A stretch of 64,000 bases of DNA from Paenibacillus thalictri (GTDB lineage: Bacteria; Bacillota; Bacilli; Paenibacillales; NBRC-103111): contig NZ_SIRE01000029.1 in the NCBI RefSeq assembly GCF_004307995.1, positions 1-64,000 of the forward strand, read 5' to 3'. The notes under the pieces are model-generated. The model saw only the letters and a list, made by a program, of their open reading frames with translations, ran no database searches and had not been told where the DNA came from. Below, one piece after another: positions 15,258 to 23,959 of the stretch. A program made the translations under genes and the position numbers. Within the stretch, counting starts at the first letter, position 1, and each line of letters opens with the position of its first letter.

Positions 15258-18200
15258 TCATTTTAATTTGTCCAGCAAATTGAACATCGCTTGGGCACCC
15301 TCTGCCCTGCTAGTAGATCCCTTCGGGTCGAACATTCCGCTATCCTTGCCTTGAAGCAGCTTTAGTTCGGCAGCTTGGAGTATAAACGGCTGAGCCCACG
15401 AATCCGCTTTCGGGAAATCCTTAAATAAGCTGCCGTTTGCCGAACCTGCCGCGGCGGAGCCTTTCTTATAGGAATACGCTCTGACCAGCATAGCGGCCAT
15501 TTCCTGTCTTTTGACCTGCTCGTTTGGTTCGAAACGAGTATCCGTCATTCCGGATACGATTCCGGCCTCCGCAGCGGCTGCAACCTCGCTGGAATACCAG
15601 GAGCTTGCCGGCACATCGGTAAATTTCGCTTTGGATGCCGATTTCAGCCCCATCGTTCTCGTCACCAGCGCGCAAAATTCAGCACGTGTCATTTGCCGGT
15701 CCGGCGAAAAACGCCGGGCGCTTGTGCCTTCTACGATATGGCGATCGGTCAACTGCTCAATGACGTTATAAGCCCAATGATCACTTGGCACGTCCGTGTA
15801 CGATACTCCGTATTTCTCCGCGGACAGAGGAATTCTGAACGTCTGGCCCTCTTGTATGTTATATTTATAACCTTTGGAGAAATCATTAGGGTCGCTCCAT
15901 TCGCGAATGAGTGTTACATTTCCTAAGCTGACGGTCAAATGGCTGGCGTCCGTCCTTTCGATTCCTTCTATGCGATATGCGCCGTTGCGCGCTTGCGGTC
16001 CGGGCCGTTTGCCGTAATCGTTGTCCACATAAATGTATTTGCCGACCAGCGACTGGACGTTAAGTTCCGGCGGAACGGCTTCGGTCAACTCCAAAGTCAT
16101 GCTGTTGCGGTCGGACAACTCTTTCGTGAAGCTGGTTACCTTTCCTTGCAGCGCGCTGCGAATGCTTTTTAAACCGGATCCGCTTACCGGGCTAATGAAC
16201 TCCCCGTCTCCGATGTAGCTGTACTCCGGCTTCCCGTTAACCTCCGAATAAACGCCGAAATACCCTTTGATAACAAACTTGTTGTAAACGGTATACGTTT
16301 TGTCCGGATTTAATGTACTGAACACGTAGTCGGTGCGGCCATTGTATAATGTGATTCTCATCGCCCTGGCTTCCATGCGGGACACTTCCTTACCGTCTGA
16401 TGTGACGGGCAGCTCGTCGATGTATTGAATGCTGCTGTTTTTCATATACGGTTCGATGACGGAAGTAAATACGGTGCCCAAATCTTTCCCGCTTCGCTTC
16501 ACCAGAAGGAAATTCAGACGATCGGGGTTGCCGGTCCGGTTCTGCGGCGGTACCCCTGTCGCAAGTGCGGCTTCGCTGTAATCCCCGGACATGGTTAGCT
16601 TGAGATGAACATCCCGGCTGTCGTTATCGACTTTCCAATCCACGCTAAAATCGCTGCGGGGCTTGCTGTCGCGTGATACATCGGTTAAATAGTCATAACC
16701 GCTTGTCGAATTATTGTTATAGCCGGAATCGGCATAACCTACCTGCTCGCCCGCATAAGTCCCCCCGGATTGCTTGTTCAAATTTAATCCGTTTGTTGTT
16801 ACTGTCCCTCCCAGCCCGTGGAAACTGTAAAGCTGTTCATCCCCCCCTTGAACCCGGAAAAAGTCGACGATATACGAGTTCGTCTCATCGATCTTGATCA
16901 TGGCCGATGTTCTGCGGTATTGGCTGATCTTCGGATAAGCGTTAGGCGCCGCGATATCCATCCATTTGACACGGTCCGTATCGTCAAAATGATACGGTAC
17001 ACCGACCCACGATTTGCGCGTTTGTTCCGAAGCGTTAACGACAACCGTGTTATGGCTGATCGTGTTCCTTTCCCACAAGTGCCGCAATGGATTTTCATCC
17101 ACATAAGTGACATAACCCATATCCGGAGCAAGGTCCAAGCCGAATGCGTGAATGCCTAGGTTTAATGCGTCGCTGTGCGCATGCGCGGTATTGTTCCTGC
17201 CGTAATACATCCAGATATCCCGCTGCAAATCCGGCGTCCCTTTTTGCGAAGGACTGACGGTATCTCCGTCTCTGAGCACGGAAAGCCCATAACCTGTTTG
17301 GTTTACGCTTTTGAGCTGGAGCGTGCCCTGCTCATCGATAACGCGGCTAATCTCGTTGATGACCGAGTCGGGATCGGCCGAAAATATATCGCCATGCAAT
17401 CTTTTTAGCGAATTTCCGTTTAGAAAATATGCCGCCTGAGCAAATAGAGGGTCTCTAAACCTGCGAAAAGCTTCCACAAGGACAGATTTGTCGAGGAATA
17501 ATTTCTGATTGCCGATCGACCCCGAATCTCCGATATTGGCCGTATATTTGCCGACCATCGTCATTTCAACGAACGCGCTGAACATTTTTTTGAATTTGGC
17601 ATTGTTGTATAGGTCGTAGTCTTTGGCCCGGTCGTAACCGTCCAGCACATCAGCCAGTTTGGCCATGCTGGTCAGCCAGATCCGATTATAATTCGCCGAC
17701 GATTCGTTGCCGTACCCGTCTTCATCGACAACTTGAATAAGGGTCCGGTTAATATCTCCTCCCGTGACGCTCCATGTGCCGTCCTTAGATTCGACTAACC
17801 CTCCCGTTTTGAACGCAAAATCGATCATTTGCCGGCTCAAAACCGGATCATCCAGCACAACCGCCGCCATAATCAGCACATTTTGATAGGAAGCAAAGTT
17901 GCCTTCGGTTTGCGCTTTTTGTACAGAAGGATATATTTGACGCAGCAGTCCGTCCTCGATATTTTTTTTAATGCCGTCCGCCGTCGATTTGAGCGGGCCC
18001 AGCCCGTATTGCTTCGCTTTACTGCTGAGAAAGGATACAAAATCGGCTTGATCGTTCCCCATCTCCGGGAAAAAAGCGTCATAGCTGCTGACTATGTCGC
18101 CCATTACTTCAGCGTCCATAATGGATCCCATCATTTTGCCCTGACCGGTAAAACCGTGGGCATTTTTAAATCCGTCTTCCCATTTATAGGCGGAAATATC

Positions 18201-18989
18201 CAAATCGGGATATACATCCGCGATACGGTCCAGCATCACAATTCCTGCGTAAGCATAACGTTTATCTCCGGTATACAAATACGCATCGCGAAGCGAGACG
18301 AGACCTCCCGCGACAAAGTCATCCCACAAGGTCCAATGGTTATAATAAGCGACAAACGTATATTTGTTTCCGTTATCGTCAACCCAGCCGTTGCCGTCGT
18401 CTACGCCCCACTTTTCCCCTTTTTCGGGATAAAGCTTGTTCACAAGCAGACTTTTATCGGCAAGCTTAGGCTGAAAATTACCGCGCTGGTCCAGGCCGCT
18501 GTTGTAGTAAGCCTGAAAGTCGTTTGTCGGAAACTTGTATCCGCTGACGGGATCGGTCAGCTTCCATGTATCTTGAAAGTGATCCCGCTTATACGGATAA
18601 GGACCGAATTTATCGACTGCTTTCCCTGATACGGGACTGCCTACTTCCTGATTGACGGCATACGCCCGCGGCACGTTTTGTGTCGTGATGGAGCTCCAAA
18701 TAAACTCGTAGCCGGCCTTTACGTATTTATCTGCCGCCGCGACCGCTGAATCACGCATCGATTTCGCCCAATCGTACCGCTGCACATTTTGCCTGGCGGC
18801 TGCAACTTTTTCCGGGGTATAATAGGTGCTTCTTGTTTTGACGCTGCCTCCGCTGCTTTTGGTTTCGGAGGAAGTGGCGGTATCGCGGCTCCAAATTGGA
18901 CTACACTGTAAAAATAATAAGCAAACGGTCAGCATGGACATGATGATAAACCTTTTTCTTCGGATTAAGTAATTCCACACAGCTTTCAC
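15258..18989 (-). CDS. SLH-anchored heparinase II/III- or alginate-lyase-like protein
   Basis: This is a secreted 1243-aa protein. An N-terminal signal peptide (basic RRKR, then a hydrophobic stretch to about residue 34) is followed by an alpha-helical toroid-like region, then a heparinase II/III-type beta region containing NNTAHAHSDALNLGIHAFG, where His and Asn residues probably take part in catalysis. Three S-layer homology domains occupy about 1055-1243 and would tie it to pyruvylated secondary wall polymer. It most likely cleaves an acidic polysaccharide by beta-elimination. The start is GTG at 18987-18989 with a poor ribosome site; the ATG 16 codons later is an alternative but would shorten the signal peptide. 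Neighbours are exopolysaccharide genes. Confidence 0.8.
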   Translation of the reverse strand: MKAVWNYLIRRKRFIIMSMLTVCLLFLQCSPIWSRDTATSSETKSSGGSVKTRSTYYTPEKVAAARQNVQRYDWAKSMRDSAVAAADKYVKAGYEFIWSSITTQNVPRAYAVNQEVGSPVSGKAVDKFGPYPYKRDHFQDTWKLTDPVSGYKFPTNDFQAYYNSGLDQRGNFQPKLADKSLLVNKLYPEKGEKWGVDDGNGWVDDNGNKYTFVAYYNHWTLWDDFVAGGLVSLRDAYLYTGDKRYAYAGIVMLDRIADVYPDLDISAYKWEDGFKNAHGFTGQGKMMGSIMDAEVMGDIVSSYDAFFPEMGNDQADFVSFLSSKAKQYGLGPLKSTADGIKKNIEDGLLRQIYPSVQKAQTEGNFASYQNVLIMAAVVLDDPVLSRQMIDFAFKTGGLVESKDGTWSVTGGDINRTLIQVVDEDGYGNESSANYNRIWLTSMAKLADVLDGYDRAKDYDLYNNAKFKKMFSAFVEMTMVGKYTANIGDSGSIGNQKLFLDKSVLVEAFRRFRDPLFAQAAYFLNGNSLKRLHGDIFSADPDSVINEISRVIDEQGTLQLKSVNQTGYGLSVLRDGDTVSPSQKGTPDLQRDIWMYYGRNNTAHAHSDALNLGIHAFGLDLAPDMGYVTYVDENPLRHLWERNTISHNTVVVNASEQTRKSWVGVPYHFDDTDRVKWMDIAAPNAYPKISQYRRTSAMIKIDETNSYIVDFFRVQGGDEQLYSFHGLGGTVTTNGLNLNKQSGGTYAGEQVGYADSGYNNNSTSGYDYLTDVSRDSKPRSDFSVDWKVDNDSRDVHLKLTMSGDYSEAALATGVPPQNRTGNPDRLNFLLVKRSGKDLGTVFTSVIEPYMKNSSIQYIDELPVTSDGKEVSRMEARAMRITLYNGRTDYVFSTLNPDKTYTVYNKFVIKGYFGVYSEVNGKPEYSYIGDGEFISPVSGSGLKSIRSALQGKVTSFTKELSDRNSMTLELTEAVPPELNVQSLVGKYIYVDNDYGKRPGPQARNGAYRIEGIERTDASHLTVSLGNVTLIREWSDPNDFSKGYKYNIQEGQTFRIPLSAEKYGVSYTDVPSDHWAYNVIEQLTDRHIVEGTSARRFSPDRQMTRAEFCALVTRTMGLKSASKAKFTDVPASSWYSSEVAAAAEAGIVSGMTDTRFEPNEQVKRQEMAAMLVRAYSYKKGSAAAGSANGSLFKDFPKADSWAQPFILQAAELKLLQGKDSGMFDPKGSTSRAEGAQAMFNLLDKLK

Positions 18990-19059
18990 TCCAATTCTTC
19001 ACCGCAATAATCTGCCTTAGCAGTATATCCATCCCGGCTATCGAAAAAACGACGAGACA

Positions 19060-19096
19060 GACCCATCTTTCCTGTTTCGCACAGGAGCGATGGGTC
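19060..19096 (-). terminator. Hairpin after the first sugar transferase gene
   Basis: GACCCATC and GATGGGTC form an 8-bp stem with an inner CCTG/CAGG pairing, 10 bp beyond the sugar-transferase stop. The T tract (TGTCTCG) is weak, so it may act as a processing or attenuation hairpin. Confidence 0.55.
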
Positions 19097-19105
19097 ATTT
19101 CTTCA

Positions 19106-19777
19106 TTAACCGCTGATCTGCAATGATCCTGAAGTTGCTTTTCTCATTTCGGGCGGGTTCTGAAAATGTTTTCGGCCACATGCCATATTTGCAATCACCC
19201 AAACGGTGCGTGCGATAATGGCAAGGTCATACAGGATCCCCGCCTGATTCACATATACATTTTCCAATGAGAGTTTGACCGGCAGAAGTTTCTCGGCGTA
19301 GGTTTTCTCGACATCGTGATCCGACAAATAAAGATGGCCGTGGGTGTAATTGTACAAGCTTCCCGGGCTTGTCAAGCCGGGTCTGACACGCAAGGTCGCA
19401 AGCTGCTCCTCCGAATAATGCCGTTTGACTATATCGGGATCTTCCGGCCTTGGCCCTACTAAAGACATTTCCCCCCTTAACACATCGTACAGCTGAGGCA
19501 GTTCGTCAATTTTAAGCCGGCGCAGCCATCTGCCAAGCGGAAAAACGCGATCGTCTTTGACAGCGGTGATCAGGGTACGCCGATGATCCTGCTGGACATG
19601 CATCGAGCGAAATTTGTGCATGACGAACATTTTGCCGTTCAAGCCGACACGCTTAGCGCGGTAATAAACAGGACCGGGGCTCGTCAGTTTAATCCCGATG
19701 GCGGTCAATAAAAAAAGCGGTAAGCAGATGACTAAAACTGCCGTGGAAACCCCTACGTCAAAGAGGCGTTTGGCCAT
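19106..19777 (-). CDS. Initiating sugar-phosphate transferase (WcaJ/PglC type)
   Basis: This 223-aa bacterial sugar transferase has one N-terminal hydrophobic re-entrant segment followed by the conserved KFRSM, PRPEDPDIV and RPGLTSPGSL motifs. It transfers a sugar 1-phosphate from a UDP-sugar to undecaprenyl phosphate, starting assembly of a repeat unit. It is the small form without the multi-span N-terminal domain. The start follows AGGAGG by 9 bases and overlaps the PIG-L gene. It ends a four-gene unit headed by the deacetylase at 21466. A second initiating transferase occurs at 25809. Confidence 0.85.
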   Translation of the reverse strand: MAKRLFDVGVSTAVLVICLPLFLLTAIGIKLTSPGPVYYRAKRVGLNGKMFVMHKFRSMHVQQDHRRTLITAVKDDRVFPLGRWLRRLKIDELPQLYDVLRGEMSLVGPRPEDPDIVKRHYSEEQLATLRVRPGLTSPGSLYNYTHGHLYLSDHDVEKTYAEKLLPVKLSLENVYVNQAGILYDLAIIARTVWVIANMACGRKHFQNPPEMRKATSGSLQISG

Positions 19778-20453
19778 CGCGGCATACCCTCCTGACGGTC
19801 ATAAATACCTCGGAGGCATCCATGCAGCATTGGTTTCCCCAAGCCAGCGCCTTGTTCTCCAAAGCCTTGAGCGAGCGGGGATGCGGGTATTCGCGCAGCT
19901 CGCTTTTATAACAAGCCATTGCATTTAATTTCAATTGAAGTGTGCTTGATACATCCACCCACGTGTCCGGGACGAAGGAACGCGGATACGCCCATTCCGT
20001 GCTGCTTGCAGTATCAAAAGCATATACGGCTTCGATACATGTCTCCGTTGGCCTCGTAGCAACCAGAATCGCTTTAAACAAAATTTCATGATCCCGGTTG
20101 ATATCACCGCCGTATTGGCACAGCACGATTCGGGGCTGAATTTCTTCGACGATTTGTTCAAGCGGCTCAATGATATCGGTCAACGTAAAGCTGTCTAACT
20201 TCTGGTCCGGGAAACCGAGAAGGCGGATATCTTTAACTCCGAGAATATCCGCCGCAGCGCGCATATGCGCGCGTTGTCCGACCCCTTCGGCTCCATACCG
20301 CAGCGATTCTCCCTCACATACTACAACGCTTGTCACCGGAATTCCGGCCTTGGTATACAGAGCTACCGTTCCTCCGCAACCAAGCAGCTCATCGTCCGGA
20401 TGGGCGGCGATGATAAGCACTCCCCCTTTGCTGCGACTACCGAGATTGCTCAT
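19758..20453 (-). CDS. PIG-L/LmbE-family N-deacetylase
   Basis: This 231-aa protein has the zinc-binding AAHPDDELLGCGG motif at about residues 16-28 and a second conserved His near the end of the HEILFKAI region. PIG-L proteins remove N-acetyl groups from GlcNAc-containing glycans or small molecules. I chose ATG 20453 because GGAGGG lies 8 bases upstream; the frame is open to 20564 but would run through the formyltransferase gene. It overlaps genes at both ends, so translation is coupled. A deacetylase beside a formyltransferase suggests an N-acetyl group is removed and replaced by N-formyl. Confidence 0.82.
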   Translation of the reverse strand: MSNLGSRSKGGVLIIAAHPDDELLGCGGTVALYTKAGIPVTSVVVCEGESLRYGAEGVGQRAHMRAAADILGVKDIRLLGFPDQKLDSFTLTDIIEPLEQIVEEIQPRIVLCQYGGDINRDHEILFKAILVATRPTETCIEAVYAFDTASSTEWAYPRSFVPDTWVDVSSTLQLKLNAMACYKSELREYPHPRSLKALENKALAWGNQCCMDASEVFMTVRRVCRDGQTPL

Positions 20454-21423
20454 TAAAAATTCCCTCCAATTGAAGTTCGTGTACATTTCCGCCGGTAAAC
20501 TCATCGCCGTCCGCTGACTCCAATTCATGGATAATGACGGCACCTTCCCCGCAAGCAACCACATATCCGCAGCTTCTAGGCTGAGGACTATATACCGGAC
20601 CGACGATTTGGCCGGGCTTCGCCCCCGCCCCGCAAGGCGCTGGGAGTTCCGTACAGCCCCAGATGGTCCATTTCCTTCCGTTCAGCGAACTGAACGCCCC
20701 CGGATACGGTTTGGTTAATGCGCGAATGAAATTGTAGATTTGCCTGCTGCTTTGACTCCAGTCAATTGCTCCGTCCTGCGGCCGGCGGCGGGGCAATACC
20801 GGCTCGTCGCAATCAGACTGAATGGCTCCGGTTTTCCGGCCTTCGCTCAAGCGGGGAATCAATTGGGTAATCATGACCCGATTGGATTCCGCCACTTTGT
20901 CATACAAAGTGGCGCATGTATCGTATAAAGTAATGGGAAACGGCATCTGGTCGATGATATCTCCTTCGTCCACGCCGTCATTCAGCCACATCAGCGTATT
21001 GCCGCTGATCGTCTCTCCCTTGATCATGGCCCAATTGATCGGAGCGCTTCCCCGATTATGAGGCAAAAGCGAAGCATGCGCGCCGATCATGCCGATCTTT
21101 ACGCTGGAAAGCGCCTCGCGACGTATAATTTGGCTCCAGCCGATAACAAATACGACATCAAGGTCCAAGCTTCGGAGTAAAGCTACCGATTCTTCATCGT
21201 TAATGTTGCCCACCTCGTAATACGGGATCCGGTAGCGCTTGCAAAGCGCCTTGTACCGATTGGAACCGCCGCTTCGTTTGGCCATCAAGTCCTCACGCAG
21301 CGTAATAAACGCTTGTATCGGAATGCCTTCTTCCAGCAGACCCCAAAAAGCGGGGACGCCTTCCATATGAAATCCGATCCAGCCGATTCTAGGTAATGTC
21401 CTTGAAAGTTTAACCAATGTCAT
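20437..21423 (-). CDS. Sugar N-formyltransferase (Fmt/ArnA-like)
   Basis: This 328-aa enzyme is of the formyltransferase fold that uses N10-formyltetrahydrofolate. It shows HASLLPHNRGSAPINWAMI, where the His and the downstream Asp (NDGVDEGDI) are the usual catalytic pair, and a C-terminal Fmt_C-like domain. Because it lies in a polysaccharide operon with deacetylases, it more likely formylates an amino sugar than Met-tRNA. It overlaps the PIG-L gene by 17 bp. A second formyltransferase gene is at 25046. Confidence 0.82.
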   Translation of the reverse strand: MTLVKLSRTLPRIGWIGFHMEGVPAFWGLLEEGIPIQAFITLREDLMAKRSGGSNRYKALCKRYRIPYYEVGNINDEESVALLRSLDLDVVFVIGWSQIIRREALSSVKIGMIGAHASLLPHNRGSAPINWAMIKGETISGNTLMWLNDGVDEGDIIDQMPFPITLYDTCATLYDKVAESNRVMITQLIPRLSEGRKTGAIQSDCDEPVLPRRRPQDGAIDWSQSSRQIYNFIRALTKPYPGAFSSLNGRKWTIWGCTELPAPCGAGAKPGQIVGPVYSPQPRSCGYVVACGEGAVIIHELESADGDEFTGGNVHELQLEGIFNEQSR

Positions 21424-21465
21424 ACCATCACCAACCTGATCTAACGTAATTATTGTTTGAATGCG

Positions 21466-22497
21466 TTATACGATGTTTGCGACAAAAAATACGGCATGGA
21501 GCATTCCGATTGTTTTCAATAATTTCCTTTTAATTCCCATGACGCTCAATTTCAAAACGCTCTGGTTATAGTTGGCCGGCATTGTATCCCGATCCCAAGC
21601 GTATGGATTTCTTTTATTCGAAATACTGTACTGCAATCCAAAAAGACCGGATATTTTATCGGCATGTTCCCTAATCAACCGCTGCTCCATCTCATGTGTT
21701 GGCCTTGCGCCAAACGGATAAGCCAGAACGTCGATGTTACTTTGCAGTGTCGAGCTTAAATGATCTATGGAACCTAGTACTTCCTCTTTTAATTCTGCGT
21801 AACTCAAACGATCGCAAAACGGATGGGTTTTCGTATGCGCACCGATATGAAAGCCGTTATGTTGAAGTTCCTTAATCTGCCCAACCGTTAAATAAGGCCG
21901 GTTTTCCGTCAGCCATTCGGAAATCGGTTCAAGCCCGGCCATCTCCCAAAGCCTGTCGCTTAACATTTCCTTGTGCTGCATACTCCAATCGAAATAACTC
22001 CATGTAAGCAAATCTTTAGTGCCCGCCGGAGCGGCCAGTCGAAATTCCCTTGCCAAGCGGTTCATCATACTGTAAAGTTTGGCCGGCTCCAGCTTGTTTT
22101 GAATATGCATGACCTTATTTCTCCACATCAGCTGCTTGTTGTCTAAACAATTGCTTGTTACAAAAAATGTGGCGGTTACTTTTTCTTCGGCAAGAATAGG
22201 CGCTGTTACCGAGTAATCTTCGGCAAATCCGTCGTCGGTTGTGATGGACAAAGCACGGTGCAGCTTATCTCCTTGTTTAATCCTCTCCAAAGCTTCCTTA
22301 ACGGAAATAATCTCGTAGTTGTTTTTCAAATAACGTATTTGCTCGCGAAAAACGTCTGTTGTAATATTCGGCGGATAATAGCTTGTTGAAACATCCTTAA
22401 CCATGTGATAACAGACCATGCGAATGTTTCGGTGATGTATTTTGTGAAGAACCGATTGCAGCCCGCGGAATTTTACAAAATATTCGGCCATTTTCAT
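21466..22497 (-). CDS. Polysaccharide deacetylase (NodB-homology)
   Basis: This protein has the NodB-type motif TTDDGFAEDY and a later HIGAHTKTHPF, which give the catalytic Asp and the metal-binding His residues. It resembles deacetylases acting on GlcNAc-containing exopolysaccharide (PgaB/IcaB class), but I see no signal peptide. I chose the ATG at 22497 (343 aa) because the promoter predicted just upstream, with -10 at 22544-22549, makes the longer 22572 start impossible on its main transcript. A short frame ATGGGGCGATTATGA overlaps this ATG. It heads a four-gene unit under the GATAC palindrome. Confidence 0.78.
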   Translation of the reverse strand: MKMAEYFVKFRGLQSVLHKIHHRNIRMVCYHMVKDVSTSYYPPNITTDVFREQIRYLKNNYEIISVKEALERIKQGDKLHRALSITTDDGFAEDYSVTAPILAEEKVTATFFVTSNCLDNKQLMWRNKVMHIQNKLEPAKLYSMMNRLAREFRLAAPAGTKDLLTWSYFDWSMQHKEMLSDRLWEMAGLEPISEWLTENRPYLTVGQIKELQHNGFHIGAHTKTHPFCDRLSYAELKEEVLGSIDHLSSTLQSNIDVLAYPFGARPTHEMEQRLIREHADKISGLFGLQYSISNKRNPYAWDRDTMPANYNQSVLKLSVMGIKRKLLKTIGMLHAVFFVANIV

Positions 22498-22543
22498 AAT
22501 CGCCCCATCGGGGTATACACTTCCTTTGATTTGTATTAACTTC

Positions 22544-22572
22544 ATTATATGATACATTATGTATCTTTTCAA
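22544..22572 (-). promoter_or_regulatory. Promoter with GATAC-N5-GTATC operator (site A)
   Basis: On the minus strand, -35 TTGAAA (22567-22572) and a perfect -10 TATAAT (22544-22549) have a 17-bp spacer. The spacer is filled by the perfect 7-1-7 palindrome GATACAT-A-ATGTATC (22551-22565). A repressor bound there would block RNA polymerase. It drives the deacetylase/formyltransferase/PIG-L/sugar transferase unit. Confidence 0.8.
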
Positions 22573-22751
22573 CTAAGTTTTTGAAGCGAAATGTTCCTTT
22601 TCGTAACATCATGTTCAAGCAATTTATCGATGAGTTCTTCTATATAAGGCCTCACATTACTCCCTGCATGAGGATGCTGCCCGCTGTGTACGTTTTGTAT
22701 AAAATCCTCCAACACCTCCAGCAAATCCCCCGGTGTCAAATTCGCCAGCAT
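22569..22751 (-). CDS. Small hypothetical protein, 60 aa
   Basis: A short open frame begins 16 bp beyond the aminotransferase stop (22768), with GAGGGAG about 9 bases before the ATG at 22751 (a TTG at 22760 is possible). The product MLANLTPGDLLEVLEDFIQ and onward is acidic and helical, with a His-containing middle (HSGQHPHAG). I do not recognise it. Its stop overlaps the -35 of promoter A, so it would be the last gene of the long exopolysaccharide operon. Confidence 0.5.
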   Translation of the reverse strand: MLANLTPGDLLEVLEDFIQNVHSGQHPHAGSNVRPYIEELIDKLLEHDVTKRNISLQKLS

Positions 22752-22767
22752 CGTTTCCAACTCCCTC

Positions 22768-23934
22768 TTATTTACGAGAACTCGTTATCTTTACCATGCT
22801 CGTTATGCAATCGATAATCCGGAACATCTCGTTATCCGTTAAGTTGGAGCCAGAAGGCAAACAGATGCCTGTTCGAAACAACCTTTCGGCAACGTGTTCG
22901 TTCTCCTTGTGAGGGTAGTATGGATAACGTTCGTATAACGGCTGCATATGCAATGGCTTCCAAACCGGGCGGGACTCGACATTACGTTCTTCCAGCGCCT
23001 CGACGACTTGACAAGCGGTAAACCCGGCCTTTGCAGGGTCAATCGTTAACGAAGTCAGCCAACGGTTCGAACGGCCATAAGACATCTCCGGCATGAATTC
23101 AAGACCGGGAATCGAAGACAGATGTTTGTAATATGTAGCAAACACATGCCTTCGGGCCTGAACCCGTTCCTCCAAAACCTGAAGTTGTCCTCTTCCGATC
23201 CCTGCCAGAACATTGCTGAGACGGTAGTTGTAGCCCAATTGGCTGTGCTGATAATATTTAGCCGGATCTCTGGCTTGCGTCGCCAAAAATCGGGCACGCT
23301 CCAGCGCTTCGAGATCATTCGAAATCAGCATTCCCCCACCCGAAGTTGTAATAATTTTGTTCCCGCTGAACGAATAAGCTCCGAATTTTCCGAATGTGCC
23401 GCTTGCTTTGCCGTTATAGGTGGCACCCAGCGACTCCGCCGCATCCTCGATCACCGGCACATCGTAACGGCTGCACAGCTCCAATATGGGCCGCATATCC
23501 GCACTTTGCCCGTAAATATTAACTACAATTACCGCTTTAGGGCGTTTCCCGTTGCGTAAGGCGTCTTGCAGCGCTCTTTCCAGCGCAATGGGCGACATAT
23601 TCCAAGATGCCGGCTCCGAATCGATAAACACAGGTTCAGCGCCTTCGTACAATATCGGGTTGGCACTGGCGATAAACGTCAACGATGAGCAGAATACCAA
23701 ATCACCCGGGCCGACATTCAACAAACGCAATGACAAATGGATGGCCGCTGTGCACGAACAAAGAGCCACCGCTCCTTCCGCACCGACATATTCAGCCATT
23801 TCTTGTTCGAACAGGTTGACATTAGGACCCACAGATGAAATCCAGTTCGTTTCGAAGGCTTCCTCTATGAATCCCCACTCATGCTTCCCCATATGGGGCG
23901 GAGATAGATAAATCCGATTATTCGTACTGGTCAT
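22768..23934 (-). CDS. DegT/DnrJ/EryC1 sugar aminotransferase (PglE-like)
   Basis: This PLP-dependent aminotransferase (388 aa from the chosen start) opens with RIYLSPPHMGKHEWGFIEEA, as in PglE-type enzymes that aminate UDP-4-keto-6-deoxy-GlcNAc. The PLP lysine is in SFSGNKIITTSGGG, and VIEDAAESLG holds the pyridine-N Asp. It would use the product of the WbpM-type dehydratase at 40239. The ATG at 23934 has GGAGAG 8 bases upstream and is preferred over 23952. It follows the FemAB-like gene in the same operon. Confidence 0.85.
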   Translation of the reverse strand: MTSTNNRIYLSPPHMGKHEWGFIEEAFETNWISSVGPNVNLFEQEMAEYVGAEGAVALCSCTAAIHLSLRLLNVGPGDLVFCSSLTFIASANPILYEGAEPVFIDSEPASWNMSPIALERALQDALRNGKRPKAVIVVNIYGQSADMRPILELCSRYDVPVIEDAAESLGATYNGKASGTFGKFGAYSFSGNKIITTSGGGMLISNDLEALERARFLATQARDPAKYYQHSQLGYNYRLSNVLAGIGRGQLQVLEERVQARRHVFATYYKHLSSIPGLEFMPEMSYGRSNRWLTSLTIDPAKAGFTACQVVEALEERNVESRPVWKPLHMQPLYERYPYYPHKENEHVAERLFRTGICLPSGSNLTDNEMFRIIDCITSMVKITSSRK

Positions 23935-23959
23935 CCCCAACTCTCCTAGCATTGTTTAT

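Noticed and set aside
17829..18629. 266-codon plus-strand frame opposite the SLH lyase gene
   Set aside because: Lies wholly inside a convincing gene on the other strand, without a start site or family resemblance.
21445..21456. CGTAATTATTG as another Zur box
   Set aside because: Only one half site is good, and it lies between two polysaccharide genes of one unit with no zinc link.
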